Shown: positions 36,668 through 46,717, counted from the first letter of the stretch. The stretch: DNA of 64,000 nt from Frateuria aurantia DSM 6220 (GCF_000242255.2 NC_017033.1:2553110-2617109), one strand, 5' to 3'. Made by a program: numbers and translations. Notes: generated by a model not told the origin, from the sequence alone.

Positions 36668-38269
36668 ATGTCCTCGCATCTTCAAGAAACGCATCGCCGC
36701 CGCACCTTCGCCATCGTCAGCCACCCTGACGCCGGCAAGACCACTTTGACCGAAAAGCTGCTGCTGTTCGGCGGCGCGATCCAGATGGCCGGCTCGGTCA
36801 AGAGCCGCAAGGCGGCTCGCCATGCCACCTCCGACTGGATGGCCCTGGAAAAGGAGCGCGGCATCTCGGTGACATCGTCGGTGATGCAGTTCCCTTACGA
36901 GGGCAAGATCGTCAATCTGCTCGATACCCCGGGCCATGCCGACTTCTCGGAGGATACTTACCGGGTGCTGACCGCCGTCGATTCGGCGTTGATGGTCATC
37001 GACTGCGCCAAGGGCGTGGAAGAGCGCACCATCAAGCTGATGGAGGTCTGCCGATTGCGCGACACGCCGATCATGACCTTCATCAACAAACTGGACCGGG
37101 AAGGCCGCGAGCCGATCGAACTGCTGGACGAAGTCGAATCGGTGCTCGGCATCGCCTGCGCGCCGCTGACCTGGCCCATTGGCATGGGCAAGCGGCTCAA
37201 GGGCGTGTACCACATGCTGCTGGACGAGGTGCACCTGTTCGAGCAGGGCAAGAACTTCACGCGCCAGGATTCCACCATCTTCAAGGGCCTGGATGCTCCC
37301 GGGCTGGAAGAGGCGCTGGGCAGTCAGGTGCTGGCCGACCTGAAGGACGAGCTGGAGCTGGTCCAGGGCGCCTCCCATGCCTTCGATATCGAGCAATATC
37401 TGGCCGGCCAGCTGACCCCGGTGTTTTTTGGCTCGGCGGTCAACAACTTCGGTGTGCAGTTGCTGCTGGACTTCTTTGTCGCGCATGCTCCCTCGCCGCA
37501 GCCGCGCTCCACCTTGGGACGCGACATCGAACCCAATGAGGAGAAGCTGACCGGCTTCGTGTTCAAGATCCAGGCCAATATGGATCCGGCACACCGTGAC
37601 CGCGTGGCCTTTATGCGGATCTGCTCAGGTACCTACACCGCCGGCATGAAGATGCTGCAGACCCGGACCGGCAAGGACGTGCGCATCGCCAATGCCCTGA
37701 CCTTCATGGCCTCGGATCGCGAAATCGTGGAAAAGGCCTATCCAGGCGACGTCATCGGTCTGCACAATCACGGCACCATCGGCATCGGCGACACGTTTAC
37801 CGAAGGTGAGGCGATCAGCTTCACCGGCATCCCCAACTTCGCGCCTGAACTGTTCCGGCGTGCCCGCCTGCGGGATCCCCTTAAGATGAAAGCCCTGCAG
37901 AAGGGGCTGGCCCAGCTGTCGGAAGAAGGGGCTACCCAGTTCTTCCGCCCCTTGATGTCCAACGACCTGATCCTGGGCGCCGTCGGCGTACTGCAGTTCG
38001 ATGTGGTCGCCTATCGACTCAAGGATGAGTACAACGTGGATGCCAGCTTCGAAGCCGTCTCGGTCAATACCGCGCGCTGGGTGCATTGCGACGATCCCAG
38101 GAAGATGGAAGAGTTCAAGGAAAAGAACGCGATGAATCTGGCCTATGATGCCGCCGGTGAACTGGTCTACATCGCGCCGACCCGGGTCAATCTGCAATTG
38201 GCTCAGGAACGCTGGCCCCAGGTCCGCTTCGCCGCCACCCGCGAACACGCCTCGGCACTCGAAATCTGA
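36668..38269 (+). CDS. prfC: Peptide chain release factor 3
   Basis: A 533-residue class II release factor, a GTPase that recycles RF1/RF2 from the ribosome. G1 is [15 protein letters not shown], the switch region [15 protein letters not shown] is RF3-specific, G3 DTPGH, G4 NKLDRE. The C-terminal domain ends with [22 protein letters not shown], as in other RF3 proteins. Length is close to E. coli RF3 (529). Confidence 0.96.
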   Translation: MSSHLQETHRRRTFAIVSHPDAGKTTLTEKLLLFGGAIQMAGSVKSRKAARHATSDWMALEKERGISVTSSVMQFPYEGKIVNLLDTPGHADFSEDTYRVLTAVDSALMVIDCAKGVEERTIKLMEVCRLRDTPIMTFINKLDREGREPIELLDEVESVLGIACAPLTWPIGMGKRLKGVYHMLLDEVHLFEQGKNFTRQDSTIFKGLDAPGLEEALGSQVLADLKDELELVQGASHAFDIEQYLAGQLTPVFFGSAVNNFGVQLLLDFFVAHAPSPQPRSTLGRDIEPNEEKLTGFVFKIQANMDPAHRDRVAFMRICSGTYTAGMKMLQTRTGKDVRIANALTFMASDREIVEKAYPGDVIGLHNHGTIGIGDTFTEGEAISFTGIPNFAPELFRRARLRDPLKMKALQKGLAQLSEEGATQFFRPLMSNDLILGAVGVLQFDVVAYRLKDEYNVDASFEAVSVNTARWVHCDDPRKMEEFKEKNAMNLAYDAAGELVYIAPTRVNLQLAQERWPQVRFAATREHASALEI

Positions 38270-38304
38270 GGTTCGCCATCGCCGCTTGTCTCGGCTATCG
38301 ATAA

Positions 38305-38340
38305 GCCTCGGGGCCGGTTATGCTCAACCCGGCCCGAGGC
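38305..38340 (+). terminator. Hairpin between prfC and the hybrid kinase
   Basis: GCCTCGGGGCCGG (38305-38317) pairs with CCGGCCCGAGGC (38329-38340) with one bulged G and an 11-base loop. No T-run follows, so it would be a weak or Rho-assisted stop, or an mRNA-stabilising element. Confidence 0.45.
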
Positions 38341-38380
38341 ATGGTGCTGATCCGGAGCCGTCATTTTTCCAGAGACAAGC

Positions 38381-41300
38381 ATGCAGATAAGAGCGACCCG
38401 ATCAACCTGGCTGGAAAACCTGCCGATCCGGCACAAGACGCTGCTCGCCATCGGCTCGCTGCTGGTCTTGATGGTGGTGGCCGCCGCTTTCGCGCTGTAT
38501 ACCATCAGCACCGAAAACCACAGCCGGGCGCTGACCTGGGTCAGCTATCAGACCCAGCTCGAGCTGGCCAAGGTCCGGCGTGCCGCGCTGACCAGTCAGG
38601 CAGGCGTGCGTGGCTACCTGCTGACCCAGGACCCGCAGGAAAAGCGCAACTTCGAACAAGGCAATGCCGACCTGAGTGATGCCGTGCAGCAACTGCGCGG
38701 ACTGGCCAGCCAGCACCCCGATCAGTTGCAACGCATCGACCAGCTGCAGCGGCTGATCGATCAGTGGCAATTGCAGACCGAGCACAACGCGTTTGAATCC
38801 ATGGACAAGCTCGCAGTGTCCGACCCTGTCCAGCTGGCTTACCGCCAGCGGCAGCTGCAGCTGTATGCGATGAGCCACCGCACGGTCAAGGTCTCCGATA
38901 TCGAGGCCGTGCTGAACAGCATCGCTGCAGCCGCCGAGACCTCGATCAGTGCAAGCGATGCCCAGCTGGCCCATGCAATCAGCACGGCCCGCAAGGTGGT
39001 ATGGACCACGTTGATCCTCAGCCTGCTGTTCGGTGCTTTGGTGCTCCGCGCCGCCTCACGCACCGTGACGCGGCCCATGCGGCGCATCACCGAATTGATG
39101 ACCCAGCTGGCCGACCCGGAGGACCACAACGAGGTTGTCATTCAGGGCCAGGGGCGCAAGGACGAGATCGGCGCCATCGCCCGCGCCTTGCAGGTATTCA
39201 AGGAAATGGCCGTCACTCTGGAGCATCGCGACTGGCTGCGATCCTCGACCTCGACCATCAGCGGCCTGCTGCAGGAGGCCGAAAGCCTGCAAGGCTTCGC
39301 CAATACCTTGACCGCTGAGCTGAGCCCCCTGCTGCAGGCAGGTGTCGGCGTGTTTTATCTGCACGACGAGGCCAGCGCCGTGCTCCGGCTGACCGGCAGC
39401 TACGGCTTCAAGCACCGCAAGCACCTGGATACCGAATACCGGCTGGGCGAAGGCCTCGTCGGCCAGGCGGCCGGCGAGCGCAAGACCATCGTGCTGGAAG
39501 GGGTGCCGGAAGACTATATCCGCATCCATTCAGGCACCGGCGAAGCCAGCCCGCGGGTCATTGTGGTACTGCCACTGATTCTGCGTGACCGCCTGCTCGG
39601 CGTACTGGAACTGGCGAGCTTCAAACGGCTGAGCGACCGGCAGCTGCAACTGCTGGATCAGCTGATGCCGATCGCCTCGCTGACCCTGGAAAACCTCGGC
39701 CGCTCGCTGCGGACCCAGGCCTTGCTGGAGCAGACCCAGCACCAGGCGGATGAATTGCGCAGTTCGGCCGAACAGTTGCGCCAGCAGCAGGAAGAGTTGA
39801 TCGCCACCAACGAAGAGCTGCAATCCCGTTCCAGCGAACTGCAGCAGCAGTCCTTGCTGCTGCAGAGCTCGGAAGAGGAGCTGCGGGTCCAGGCCGAAGA
39901 GCTGCAAGCCTCCAACGAGGAGCTGCGGCAGAAGACCGACACCCTGGACCAGCAGAAATCGATACTGGAATCCCTGCAACAGGAAACCGCCAGCAAAGCC
40001 GATCAACTGGCCCAGGCCAGTCATTACAAGAGCGAATTCCTGGCCAATATGTCGCATGAATTGCGCACTCCGCTGAACAGCCTGCTGATTCTCTCGCGCA
40101 GCCTGGCCGACAATCGGGAAGGCAATCTGGACGAGGAGCAGAAGGAGTCGGCCCGGATCATCCATGAATCGGGCAGCAATCTGTTGCGCCTGATCAACGA
40201 CATCCTCGACCTGTCCAAGGTCGAGGCCGGCAAGATGGAGCTGCAGCTGCAGGAATTCCCGATCAATGATCTTGCCGTCGCCCTGCGCCGAACCTTCGAC
40301 CACGTGGCCCGCGAAAAACTGCTGGACTTCATCATCCATGTCGATCCCAGAGTACCGGCGACGGTGATCACCGACATGGCCAAGCTGGAGCAGATCGGCA
40401 ACAACCTGGTCGGCAATGCCTTCAAGTTCACCAGTCAGGGTGCCGTCACGGTCAGTATCGGCATCCCGGATGCCGATACCCAGATTCCCGCGCATCTGCG
40501 CCATACCGCCATGCTCACCATCAGCGTCACGGATACCGGCATCGGCGTGCCCGAGGAGTTGCGCAGCAAGATCTTCCAGGCCTTCGAGCAAGCCAACAAC
40601 AGCACCAGCCGGCAGTACGGCGGCACCGGTCTGGGACTGGCCATTTCCATGCGTCTGGCCGAACTGATGGGAGGCGTGATCACCCTGCGCAGCGAACATG
40701 GCCGTGGCAGCACCTTCACCCTGCTGCTGCCGCAGATCGCGCGCGAGGATGTGCCCGAACTGCAGCAGGCCGTGGTCACCACAACCTCCGTCGCGCCACC
40801 GGCCACTGCCGGCCGGCCGGCCTCCGCGGCGATGCAGGTGCCCGGCCTGCTGCCCGAGCGGGTCGACGACGACCGCGACAATATCTACGATGGCGATACA
40901 GTCATCCTTGCCATCGAGGATGATCCGATTTTCAGCCGGATCCTGATCGACATGATCCGGCGCAACGGACACCGCGCCCTGGCCGCCCTCGACGGCGAGG
41001 CCGGCCTGCAGCTGGCCGAGCGCTACAGGCCTACCGGCATCGTGCTGGACGTGATGTTGCCCGGCATGGATGGCTGGGCGGTGCTGGATCGCCTCAAGCA
41101 CCACTCCGCGACCCGACATATCCCGGTCCATTTCATCTCGGCGGTCGATGACAGCATGCGCGGCAAGGAACAGGGCGCCGTCGGTTTCCTGACCAAGCCC
41201 GCCAGCAAGGAGGCGGTCAACCAGGCCTTTGCCCGCCTGCTGCACTTCGCCTCGGGCAATCCACGCAATCTGCTGATCGTGGATGACGACGAAGATTCCA

Positions 41301-42052
41301 GGGTGGCCATCCGCAACCTGCTGAAGGCCGACCACCTGGGCATCGACGAAGTGGACAGCGCCGAAACCGCCTTGGCCCGCCTGGCCGAGCGCGACTACGA
41401 CTGCGTGGTGCTGGACCTGGGGCTGCCCGGCATGTCCGGCATGGAGCTGCTGGAGCAGCTGCGGCTGCGTGGCGAGCTGCCGCCGATCGTGATCTACTCG
41501 GGCCGCGACCTGAGTCGCGAGGAAAGCCTGAAGCTGCGCCAGTACACCGACAGCATCGTGGTCAAGGGCGTCCGCTCGCCAGACCGGCTGCTGGACGAGG
41601 TGAGCCTGTTCCTTCACAGCATCCGTCACGCTCCGCCCCCCTCTTCCCAGAGCTCAGCCCCGGTCGCGGATGCGCAGCTGGACGGCCGCAAGGTCCTGCT
41701 CGTGGATGACGATATGCGAAATCTGTTCGCCTTGTCCAAGGTCATGCGCGGCTGGGGCATGCAGGTGACGCTGGCCCAGAACGGCCAGAAAGGTCTCGAT
41801 GCGCTGGCCGAGGACGACGGTCTGGAACTGGTGCTGATGGACATCATGATGCCGATCATGGATGGCTACCAGACCATGCAGGCGATTCGCGCCCAGCCCG
41901 CACATGCCAGACTGCCCATCATCGCCCTTACCGCCAAGGCCATGAGCGGTGATCGCGAGCAATGTCTGGAGGCGGGTGCCAACGACTATCTGTCCAAACC
42001 CATCGATATCGACAAGCTGGCCTCGATCCTGCGGGTCTGGCTGCCGCATTGA
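38381..42052 (+). CDS. Hybrid sensor histidine kinase: CHASE3-HAMP-GAF-HisKA-HATPase-REC-REC-REC
   Basis: A 1223-residue membrane kinase. Hydrophobic segment ~23-43, then a periplasmic CHASE3-like helical domain (to ~205), a second membrane segment (~208-228), HAMP (~230-285), GAF (~300-450) and a long coiled coil (~450-560, Gln/Glu-rich). HisKA has the phospho-acceptor in LANMSHELRTPLN, and the ATPase has NLVGNAFKFT, DTGIGVPEE and GTGLGLAIS. Three receiver domains end the protein, each with its phosphorylated Asp (GIVLDVMLPGMDG, CVVLDLGLPGMSG, LVLMDIMMPIMDG). No Hpt domain is present. It heads a compact operon with cheR (11-base gap), cheB and a GGDEF regulator. The stimulus is unknown; CHASE3 and GAF suggest both outside and cytoplasmic input. 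Confidence 0.95.
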   Translation: MQIRATRSTWLENLPIRHKTLLAIGSLLVLMVVAAAFALYTISTENHSRALTWVSYQTQLELAKVRRAALTSQAGVRGYLLTQDPQEKRNFEQGNADLSDAVQQLRGLASQHPDQLQRIDQLQRLIDQWQLQTEHNAFESMDKLAVSDPVQLAYRQRQLQLYAMSHRTVKVSDIEAVLNSIAAAAETSISASDAQLAHAISTARKVVWTTLILSLLFGALVLRAASRTVTRPMRRITELMTQLADPEDHNEVVIQGQGRKDEIGAIARALQVFKEMAVTLEHRDWLRSSTSTISGLLQEAESLQGFANTLTAELSPLLQAGVGVFYLHDEASAVLRLTGSYGFKHRKHLDTEYRLGEGLVGQAAGERKTIVLEGVPEDYIRIHSGTGEASPRVIVVLPLILRDRLLGVLELASFKRLSDRQLQLLDQLMPIASLTLENLGRSLRTQALLEQTQHQADELRSSAEQLRQQQEELIATNEELQSRSSELQQQSLLLQSSEEELRVQAEELQASNEELRQKTDTLDQQKSILESLQQETASKADQLAQASHYKSEFLANMSHELRTPLNSLLILSRSLADNREGNLDEEQKESARIIHESGSNLLRLINDILDLSKVEAGKMELQLQEFPINDLAVALRRTFDHVAREKLLDFIIHVDPRVPATVITDMAKLEQIGNNLVGNAFKFTSQGAVTVSIGIPDADTQIPAHLRHTAMLTISVTDTGIGVPEELRSKIFQAFEQANNSTSRQYGGTGLGLAISMRLAELMGGVITLRSEHGRGSTFTLLLPQIAREDVPELQQAVVTTTSVAPPATAGRPASAAMQVPGLLPERVDDDRDNIYDGDTVILAIEDDPIFSRILIDMIRRNGHRALAALDGEAGLQLAERYRPTGIVLDVMLPGMDGWAVLDRLKHHSATRHIPVHFISAVDDSMRGKEQGAVGFLTKPASKEAVNQAFARLLHFASGNPRNLLIVDDDEDSRVAIRNLLKADHLGIDEVDSAETALARLAERDYDCVVLDLGLPGMSGMELLEQLRLRGELPPIVIYSGRDLSREESLKLRQYTDSIVVKGVRSPDRLLDEVSLFLHSIRHAPPPSSQSSAPVADAQLDGRKVLLVDDDMRNLFALSKVMRGWGMQVTLAQNGQKGLDALAEDDGLELVLMDIMMPIMDGYQTMQAIRAQPAHARLPIIALTAKAMSGDREQCLEAGANDYLSKPIDIDKLASILRVWLPH

Positions 42053-42063
42053 GCGGCCCCGGC

Positions 42064-42903
42064 ATGAACGGCGAACCGGAACCGGACATCACCCGCATCG
42101 AGCTGGATCTGTTCGTCAGCGCCATGCGGCAGCGCTACGGCTATGACTTCAGCGGCTATGCCCCGGCTTCGCTGCGCCGCCGGGTCATGCGCCTGGCCCA
42201 GCAGCTGGGCGGTGGCACGATCTCCTCGCTGACCGAGCGCCTGCTGTACCAACCGCAGATGCTGTCCGACATCCTGGACGGACTGTCGGTACCGGTCTCG
42301 GAAATGTTTCGTGATCCACCGGTGTTCAAGGCCTTGCGCGAGGAAGTGCTGCCCTGGTTGGCCTCGTTTCCGCATATCAATATCTGGCAGGCCGGCTGTG
42401 CCTATGGCCAGGAGGTCTACTCGCTGGCCATCCTGCTGGAAGAGGCCGGCCTCTACCATCGCAGCCAGATCTATGCCACCGACATCAGTCCCGAAGCCCT
42501 GCGCCAGGCCGAACAGGGCATCTACCCCGCCAAGGAGGCCCAGCAGTGGTCCCGCAATTATCTGGCCGCAGGTGGCCGACACTCGCTGTCGGATTACTAC
42601 AGCGCCCGCTATGACCTGATCAAGATCGACCAGCAACTGGCTCGCAACGTGGTATTCGCCCAGCACAATCTGGTCGCCGACAACGTCTTCTGCGAAGTCC
42701 AGCTGGTTCTGTGCCGCAACGTGCTGATCTACTTTTCCACGCCGCTGCAGAATCAGGCGCTGGAACTGTTCAGGTCCAGCCTCTCGCGCGGCGGTTTTCT
42801 GTGTCTGGGCAATCGCGAAAGTCTGGATTTCGCGCCCGCTGCCGCCGACTTCACAGCCGTTGATGCCGGCTTGCGCTTGTACCGGCTGCCGAGCACACCA
42901 TGA
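42064..42903 (+). CDS. cheR: CheR-type methyltransferase
   Basis: A 279-residue protein-glutamate O-methyltransferase. N-terminal helical CheR domain (IELDLFVSAMRQRYGYDFSGY, LRRRVMRL). The SAM-binding domain has IWQAGCAYGQEVYSLAILLEE and DISPEALRQAEQGIY, and LVLCRNVLIYFSTPLQ is the usual CheR signature. No chemoreceptor, CheA or CheW gene is nearby, so its methyl acceptor may be a distant receptor or the kinase next to it. Its end overlaps the cheB start by 4 bases (ATGA). Confidence 0.92.
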   Translation: MNGEPEPDITRIELDLFVSAMRQRYGYDFSGYAPASLRRRVMRLAQQLGGGTISSLTERLLYQPQMLSDILDGLSVPVSEMFRDPPVFKALREEVLPWLASFPHINIWQAGCAYGQEVYSLAILLEEAGLYHRSQIYATDISPEALRQAEQGIYPAKEAQQWSRNYLAAGGRHSLSDYYSARYDLIKIDQQLARNVVFAQHNLVADNVFCEVQLVLCRNVLIYFSTPLQNQALELFRSSLSRGGFLCLGNRESLDFAPAAADFTAVDAGLRLYRLPSTP

Positions 42904-43481
42904 ACAGTCCGCGGCGGCGGCCCGAACTGGTTGCCATCGGCTGCTCGGCCGGTGGCCTGAAAGCGCTGCAGGTCCTGCTTGCCGGACTGCCTCCGGCCGG
43001 GCTGCCCCCCATCGTGCTGTGCTGCCATACCGCATCGAGAGATGTGGGCACGATGTGCGAACTGCTGACCCGGCACAGCCCGACCCTGGTGGAAGAGGCC
43101 GTGGAACGACATGCGATCCAAGCGGGTCACATCTATGTCGCTCCCAGTGGATATCACCTGCTGGTCGAGGAGGATCGCCGGTTTGCCTTGTCGGTGGATG
43201 CCAAGATCAATTTCTCGCGTCCATCGATCGACGTGCTGTTCGAGTCGGTGGCCATGAGCTACCACGCCGCCACACTCGGGGTTATTCTCACCGGAGCGAA
43301 CAGTGACGGTGCGGCCGGGTTAAAATGCATCCGTGAGGCGGGTGGCATCACCATGGTGCAGCAACCGGATACCGCCGAGGTCCCCTGCATGCCCCAGGCG
43401 GCAATGGATATCGCTCATCCTGATTACGCTCTGGAGCTGGACTCCATGGCTCCACTCATCAGCCAATTATGTCGACAATGA
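42900..43481 (+). CDS. cheB: Stand-alone CheB methylesterase domain
   Basis: A 193-residue protein with only the CheB catalytic domain; the N-terminal receiver of classical CheB is absent. The catalytic Ser is in AIGCSAGGLKAL, the His in VLCCHTAS (an unusual neighbourhood; the common form is QHMP), and the Asp in TGANSDGAAGL. Without its own receiver, activity must be set by a partner. One of the three receivers of the upstream kinase or the next gene could do so. Translationally coupled on both sides. Confidence 0.9.
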   Translation: MNSPRRRPELVAIGCSAGGLKALQVLLAGLPPAGLPPIVLCCHTASRDVGTMCELLTRHSPTLVEEAVERHAIQAGHIYVAPSGYHLLVEEDRRFALSVDAKINFSRPSIDVLFESVAMSYHAATLGVILTGANSDGAAGLKCIREAGGITMVQQPDTAEVPCMPQAAMDIAHPDYALELDSMAPLISQLCRQ

Positions 43482-44518
43482 ACACAGTCAAACCCAAATT
43501 GCTGGTGGTGGACGACCTGACCGCCAACCTCGTCGCCATGCGTCATCTGCTGGCCGATTGCGGCGCCGAAATCTTCGAAGCCAGCAGCGGCAATCAGGCA
43601 CTGGCCCTGTGCCTGGATCATCAGTTCGCGCTGGTCCTGCTGGACGTCAATATGCCGGACATGGACGGCTTCGAAGTCGCCCAGTGGATCAACGAGTCCG
43701 AACAGCTGGGCGAAACCCCCATCATTTTCCTGACCGCGGCTTATGGCGATGATCCCAATCGCATCAAGGGCTACCGGATGGGCGCGATCGACTATATCGC
43801 CAAGCCCATCAATGACATCGTACTGCAGTCCAAGGTCCGGGTCTTTCTCGAGCTGTATCACGCACGCCAGCAGTTGCAGCAGGTCTTGCGCGATCTGGCC
43901 GAACGCAATCAGCAATTGCTGGACGAGATCGCGGTCCGCAAACGGATCGAAGCCCAGGTCCGCTACGAGGCGTCCCATGATTCGCTGACCGGCCTGCCGA
44001 ATCGCAGCTGCTTTTTCGAGCGCCTGCAGCAGGCGCTGGTGACCGCGATCCACCAGGATCGCGGTTTCGCCGTGGTCTGCTTCGATCTGGACGGCTTCAA
44101 GAGCATCAACGACGAATTCGGTCATGCCGCCGGCGATGCCTTGCTGTGCGCGCTGGCCTCACGCCTGCAGGGCATGATGGGTGCCGATGACACCGCCGCC
44201 CGGCTGGGTGGCGATGAATTCGCCCTGATCCTGCGCGACTTCAACCGGACTGACCCGGCGATGGAGCGCTGCGAGTTTCTGCGCGAACACCTGACCGAAC
44301 CGTATCCGATCCACTACGACGGCCAGAGCGTGACCGTGCAGATCGGCGTCAGTTTCGGCTTTACCCTGTGGCATGATGCGCCCGAACAGGGGCCCGACCA
44401 GATGATCCGCAGCGCCGACAAGGCCATGTATGATGCCAAGCGCGGCGGCAAGAACCGCAGCGCCAGCGTGAACCATGCCGCACCCGCCCCGCTGGATACC
44501 GCAGCGACGCAAGCCTGA
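43478..44518 (+). CDS. Response regulator with diguanylate cyclase (REC-GGDEF)
   Basis: About 346 residues from ATG 43478, which overlaps the cheB stop as ATGA (ATG 43469 is an alternative). Receiver domain at ~1-120 with the phospho-Asp in LVLLDVNMPDMDG and conserved Lys in IAKPIND. A coiled-coil linker (~125-165) leads to the GGDEF domain, active site RLGGDEFALIL at ~242-252. The product-inhibition site RxxD normally found shortly before GGDEF reads GADD here. Its Arg is missing, so the cyclase probably lacks that feedback. Most likely makes c-di-GMP under control of the upstream kinase. Confidence 0.93.
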   Translation: MNTVKPKLLVVDDLTANLVAMRHLLADCGAEIFEASSGNQALALCLDHQFALVLLDVNMPDMDGFEVAQWINESEQLGETPIIFLTAAYGDDPNRIKGYRMGAIDYIAKPINDIVLQSKVRVFLELYHARQQLQQVLRDLAERNQQLLDEIAVRKRIEAQVRYEASHDSLTGLPNRSCFFERLQQALVTAIHQDRGFAVVCFDLDGFKSINDEFGHAAGDALLCALASRLQGMMGADDTAARLGGDEFALILRDFNRTDPAMERCEFLREHLTEPYPIHYDGQSVTVQIGVSFGFTLWHDAPEQGPDQMIRSADKAMYDAKRGGKNRSASVNHAAPAPLDTAATQA

Positions 44519-44586
44519 CACCCTCCTTTCTTGACGCCGCCGCATCACTGGCAGGCGGCTTTCCTGTTTCACGGACCCCGATTTAC

Positions 44587-45627
44587 ATGTCACCAACCCG
44601 CCCCGCCGCCACTGCCCCCCTTGCCGTGCCGCCCGTTGCCTATGGCCGCAAACTGGCGGTGGCACCGATGCTGGACTGGACTGACCGGCACTGCCGCTAT
44701 TTCCATCGGCTGTTGAGCCCGCATGCTCTGCTTTATACCGAAATGGTCACCAGTGCGGCCCTGATCCGCGGCCGTCAACTGCGCTTGCTGGAGCATGATC
44801 CGGCCGAGGCACCGGTGGCCTTGCAACTGGGGGGCAGCGAGCCGCAGGAGCTGGCGCAGGCGGCACGACTGGGCGCCGAGGCCGGGTACCACGAGATCAA
44901 TCTGAACGTGGGCTGCCCGTCGGACCGGGTGCAGTCCGGCGAATTCGGCGCCTGCCTGATGCGCACACCACAACGGGTCGCTGACTGTGTCAGCGCCATG
45001 CAGGAGGTCGTCTCGATACCGGTCACCGTCAAATGCCGGATCGGCGTCGATGACCAGGATCCGGAAATCGCGCTGCAGACCTTCACCGAAGCGATGCAGC
45101 GCGCCGGCGTGCACAAACTGATCGTGCATGCCCGCAAGGCCTGGTTGCAGGGACTCTCGCCCAAGGAGAACCGTGATATTCCGCCCCTGGACTATCCCCG
45201 CGTCCATCGCCTGAAACGGGACTTCCCGGACATGGAGATCATCATCAATGGCGGCCTGACGACGGTCGAGGCCAGTGTCGAAGCGCTGGATCACGTCGAT
45301 GGCGTCATGATCGGGCGAGCGGCCTATCAAGATCCCTATCTTCTGACCCAGCTCGAGGCGCGCCTGTTCGGTACTCCGTCGCCCAGCCGCGAAGCCATCC
45401 TTCAGCAGATGCTGGGCTATTGCGAAAAGGTGATCGCCGGCGGCGGTTCACTGAAGCATGTCACCCGGCATATGCTGGGCTTGTATCAAGGCCGTCCCGG
45501 GGCGCGTGGCTACCGGCGCATGCTCAGTGAAGGCGCCCATCTTCCCGAGGCGCTCCCGCAGCTGATCCTTGCCGCGATACCCTCGGCCACCGCCGCGCCT
45601 GAACCCTTCTTCAGCGACAAGGCATGA
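44587..45627 (+). CDS. dusA: tRNA-dihydrouridine(20/20a) synthase DusA
   Basis: A 346-residue flavoenzyme that reduces uridine in the D-loop of tRNA. Highly like E. coli DusA: APMLDWTDRHCRYF, VALQLGGSEPQELAQAA, NLNVGCPSDRVQSG with the catalytic Cys, HARKAWLQGLSPKENR, and RHMLGLYQGRPGARGYRR. Start ATG 44587 is the first in frame. Confidence 0.95.
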   Translation: MSPTRPAATAPLAVPPVAYGRKLAVAPMLDWTDRHCRYFHRLLSPHALLYTEMVTSAALIRGRQLRLLEHDPAEAPVALQLGGSEPQELAQAARLGAEAGYHEINLNVGCPSDRVQSGEFGACLMRTPQRVADCVSAMQEVVSIPVTVKCRIGVDDQDPEIALQTFTEAMQRAGVHKLIVHARKAWLQGLSPKENRDIPPLDYPRVHRLKRDFPDMEIIINGGLTTVEASVEALDHVDGVMIGRAAYQDPYLLTQLEARLFGTPSPSREAILQQMLGYCEKVIAGGGSLKHVTRHMLGLYQGRPGARGYRRMLSEGAHLPEALPQLILAAIPSATAAPEPFFSDKA

Positions 45628-45714
45628 CGCCATGCCCGATGCATGGGCCGGGCCGCGGCACTGACGTATGATGGACCGGCACGCTCTGTCCCCTTGTTCC
45701 CAGGAGTCCCCCGC

Positions 45715-46011
45715 ATGGCAACCCAAATGGCAGCGGCAATGCTCGGCCTGCTCTGGCTGGGCTCGGCTCAGGCGCAGCACCTGCAGCCTGAATTGTCACT
45801 GGAGGATGCCGTGGCAAGAGCCCAGTCCGAGACCCATGGCCAGATTCTGACCGCCTCCACGGTAGGGCATGGACATTTGTATATCCATCGGATCAAGATC
45901 CTGTTGCCGAACGGACATATCCGCACCTTGTCGCTGTCCACCCCGGCGAGCAAAAATGGGGCAAGTCCACATACAATGGACCCCTTGCACGACAACGCCC
46001 CGAATTCATGA
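45715..46011 (+). CDS. Secreted PepSY-like small protein upstream of phoPQ
   Basis: A 98-residue exported protein. ATG 45715 has AGGAG 8 bases upstream, which fixes this start. Signal peptide residues 1-20 (MAAAMLGLLWLGSAQAQ). The rest resembles a PepSY domain: LSLEDAVARAQSETHGQILTAS, IHRIKILLPNGHIRTLSLS. It lies 13 bases before phoP, so it is surely in the same transcript. Such small periplasmic proteins often precede PhoPQ-type systems in Xanthomonadales and may tune the sensor. That role is inference. Confidence 0.82.
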   Translation: MATQMAAAMLGLLWLGSAQAQHLQPELSLEDAVARAQSETHGQILTASTVGHGHLYIHRIKILLPNGHIRTLSLSTPASKNGASPHTMDPLHDNAPNS

Positions 46012-46024
46012 GGAGAATGTATAG

Positions 46025-46717
46025 ATGCGCATCCTGCTGGTAGAGGACGAAGCGCCGCTGCGGGAAACCTTGGCTGCACGACTCAAGCGCGATGGCTTTG
46101 CGGTCGACGCAGCCCAGGATGGTGAGGAAGGTCTGTATCTGGGACGTGAAGTCCCGTTTGATCTGGCCATCATCGATCTGGGCCTGCCCAAGCTGCCTGG
46201 CATGGAGCTGGTCAAGGCCTTGCGCGAGCATGGCCAGCGTTACCCGATTCTGATCCTGACCGCCCGTGGCAGCTGGCAAGACAAGGTCGAAGGCCTCAAG
46301 CACGGTGCCGACGACTATCTGGTCAAACCCTTCCATGTCGAGGAGCTGCTGGCCCGGATCAACGCCCTGGTACGCCGCGCCAGCGGCTGGTCCAAGCCCA
46401 TTCTGGCCTGCGGCCCGATCAAGCTCGACACCACCGCCCAGACCGTGATGGTGGAAGGCAAGGCCGTCGACCTGACCAGCTACGAATACAAAGTGCTGGA
46501 ATACCTGATCCTGCATGCCGGCGAACTGGTCTCCAAGGCCGATCTGACCGAGCACATTTATCAGCAGGACTTCGATCGCGACTCCAATGTGCTGGAAGTC
46601 TTTATCGGCCGACTGCGCAGGAAACTCGACCCGGAAGGGATTCTCAAGCCTATCGAGACAGTTCGTGGACGCGGATATCGCTTCGCCATCCCCCGCAGCG
46701 ACGCCGAAGACGAATAA
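46025..46717 (+). CDS. phoP: Response regulator PhoP (OmpR family)
   Basis: A 230-residue two-component regulator. Receiver domain 1-120 with the acidic pair in LLVEDEAP, phospho-Asp in AIIDLGLPKLPG and Lys in LVKPFHVEEL. Winged-helix DNA-binding domain 130-225 (SYEYKVLEYLILHAGELVSK, VLEVFIGRLRRKL, IETVRGRGYRF). Sequence is closest in my memory to the PhoP group. AGGAG precedes the start by 10 bases. Controls envelope and cation-stress genes in relatives. Confidence 0.93.
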   Translation: MRILLVEDEAPLRETLAARLKRDGFAVDAAQDGEEGLYLGREVPFDLAIIDLGLPKLPGMELVKALREHGQRYPILILTARGSWQDKVEGLKHGADDYLVKPFHVEELLARINALVRRASGWSKPILACGPIKLDTTAQTVMVEGKAVDLTSYEYKVLEYLILHAGELVSKADLTEHIYQQDFDRDSNVLEVFIGRLRRKLDPEGILKPIETVRGRGYRFAIPRSDAEDE

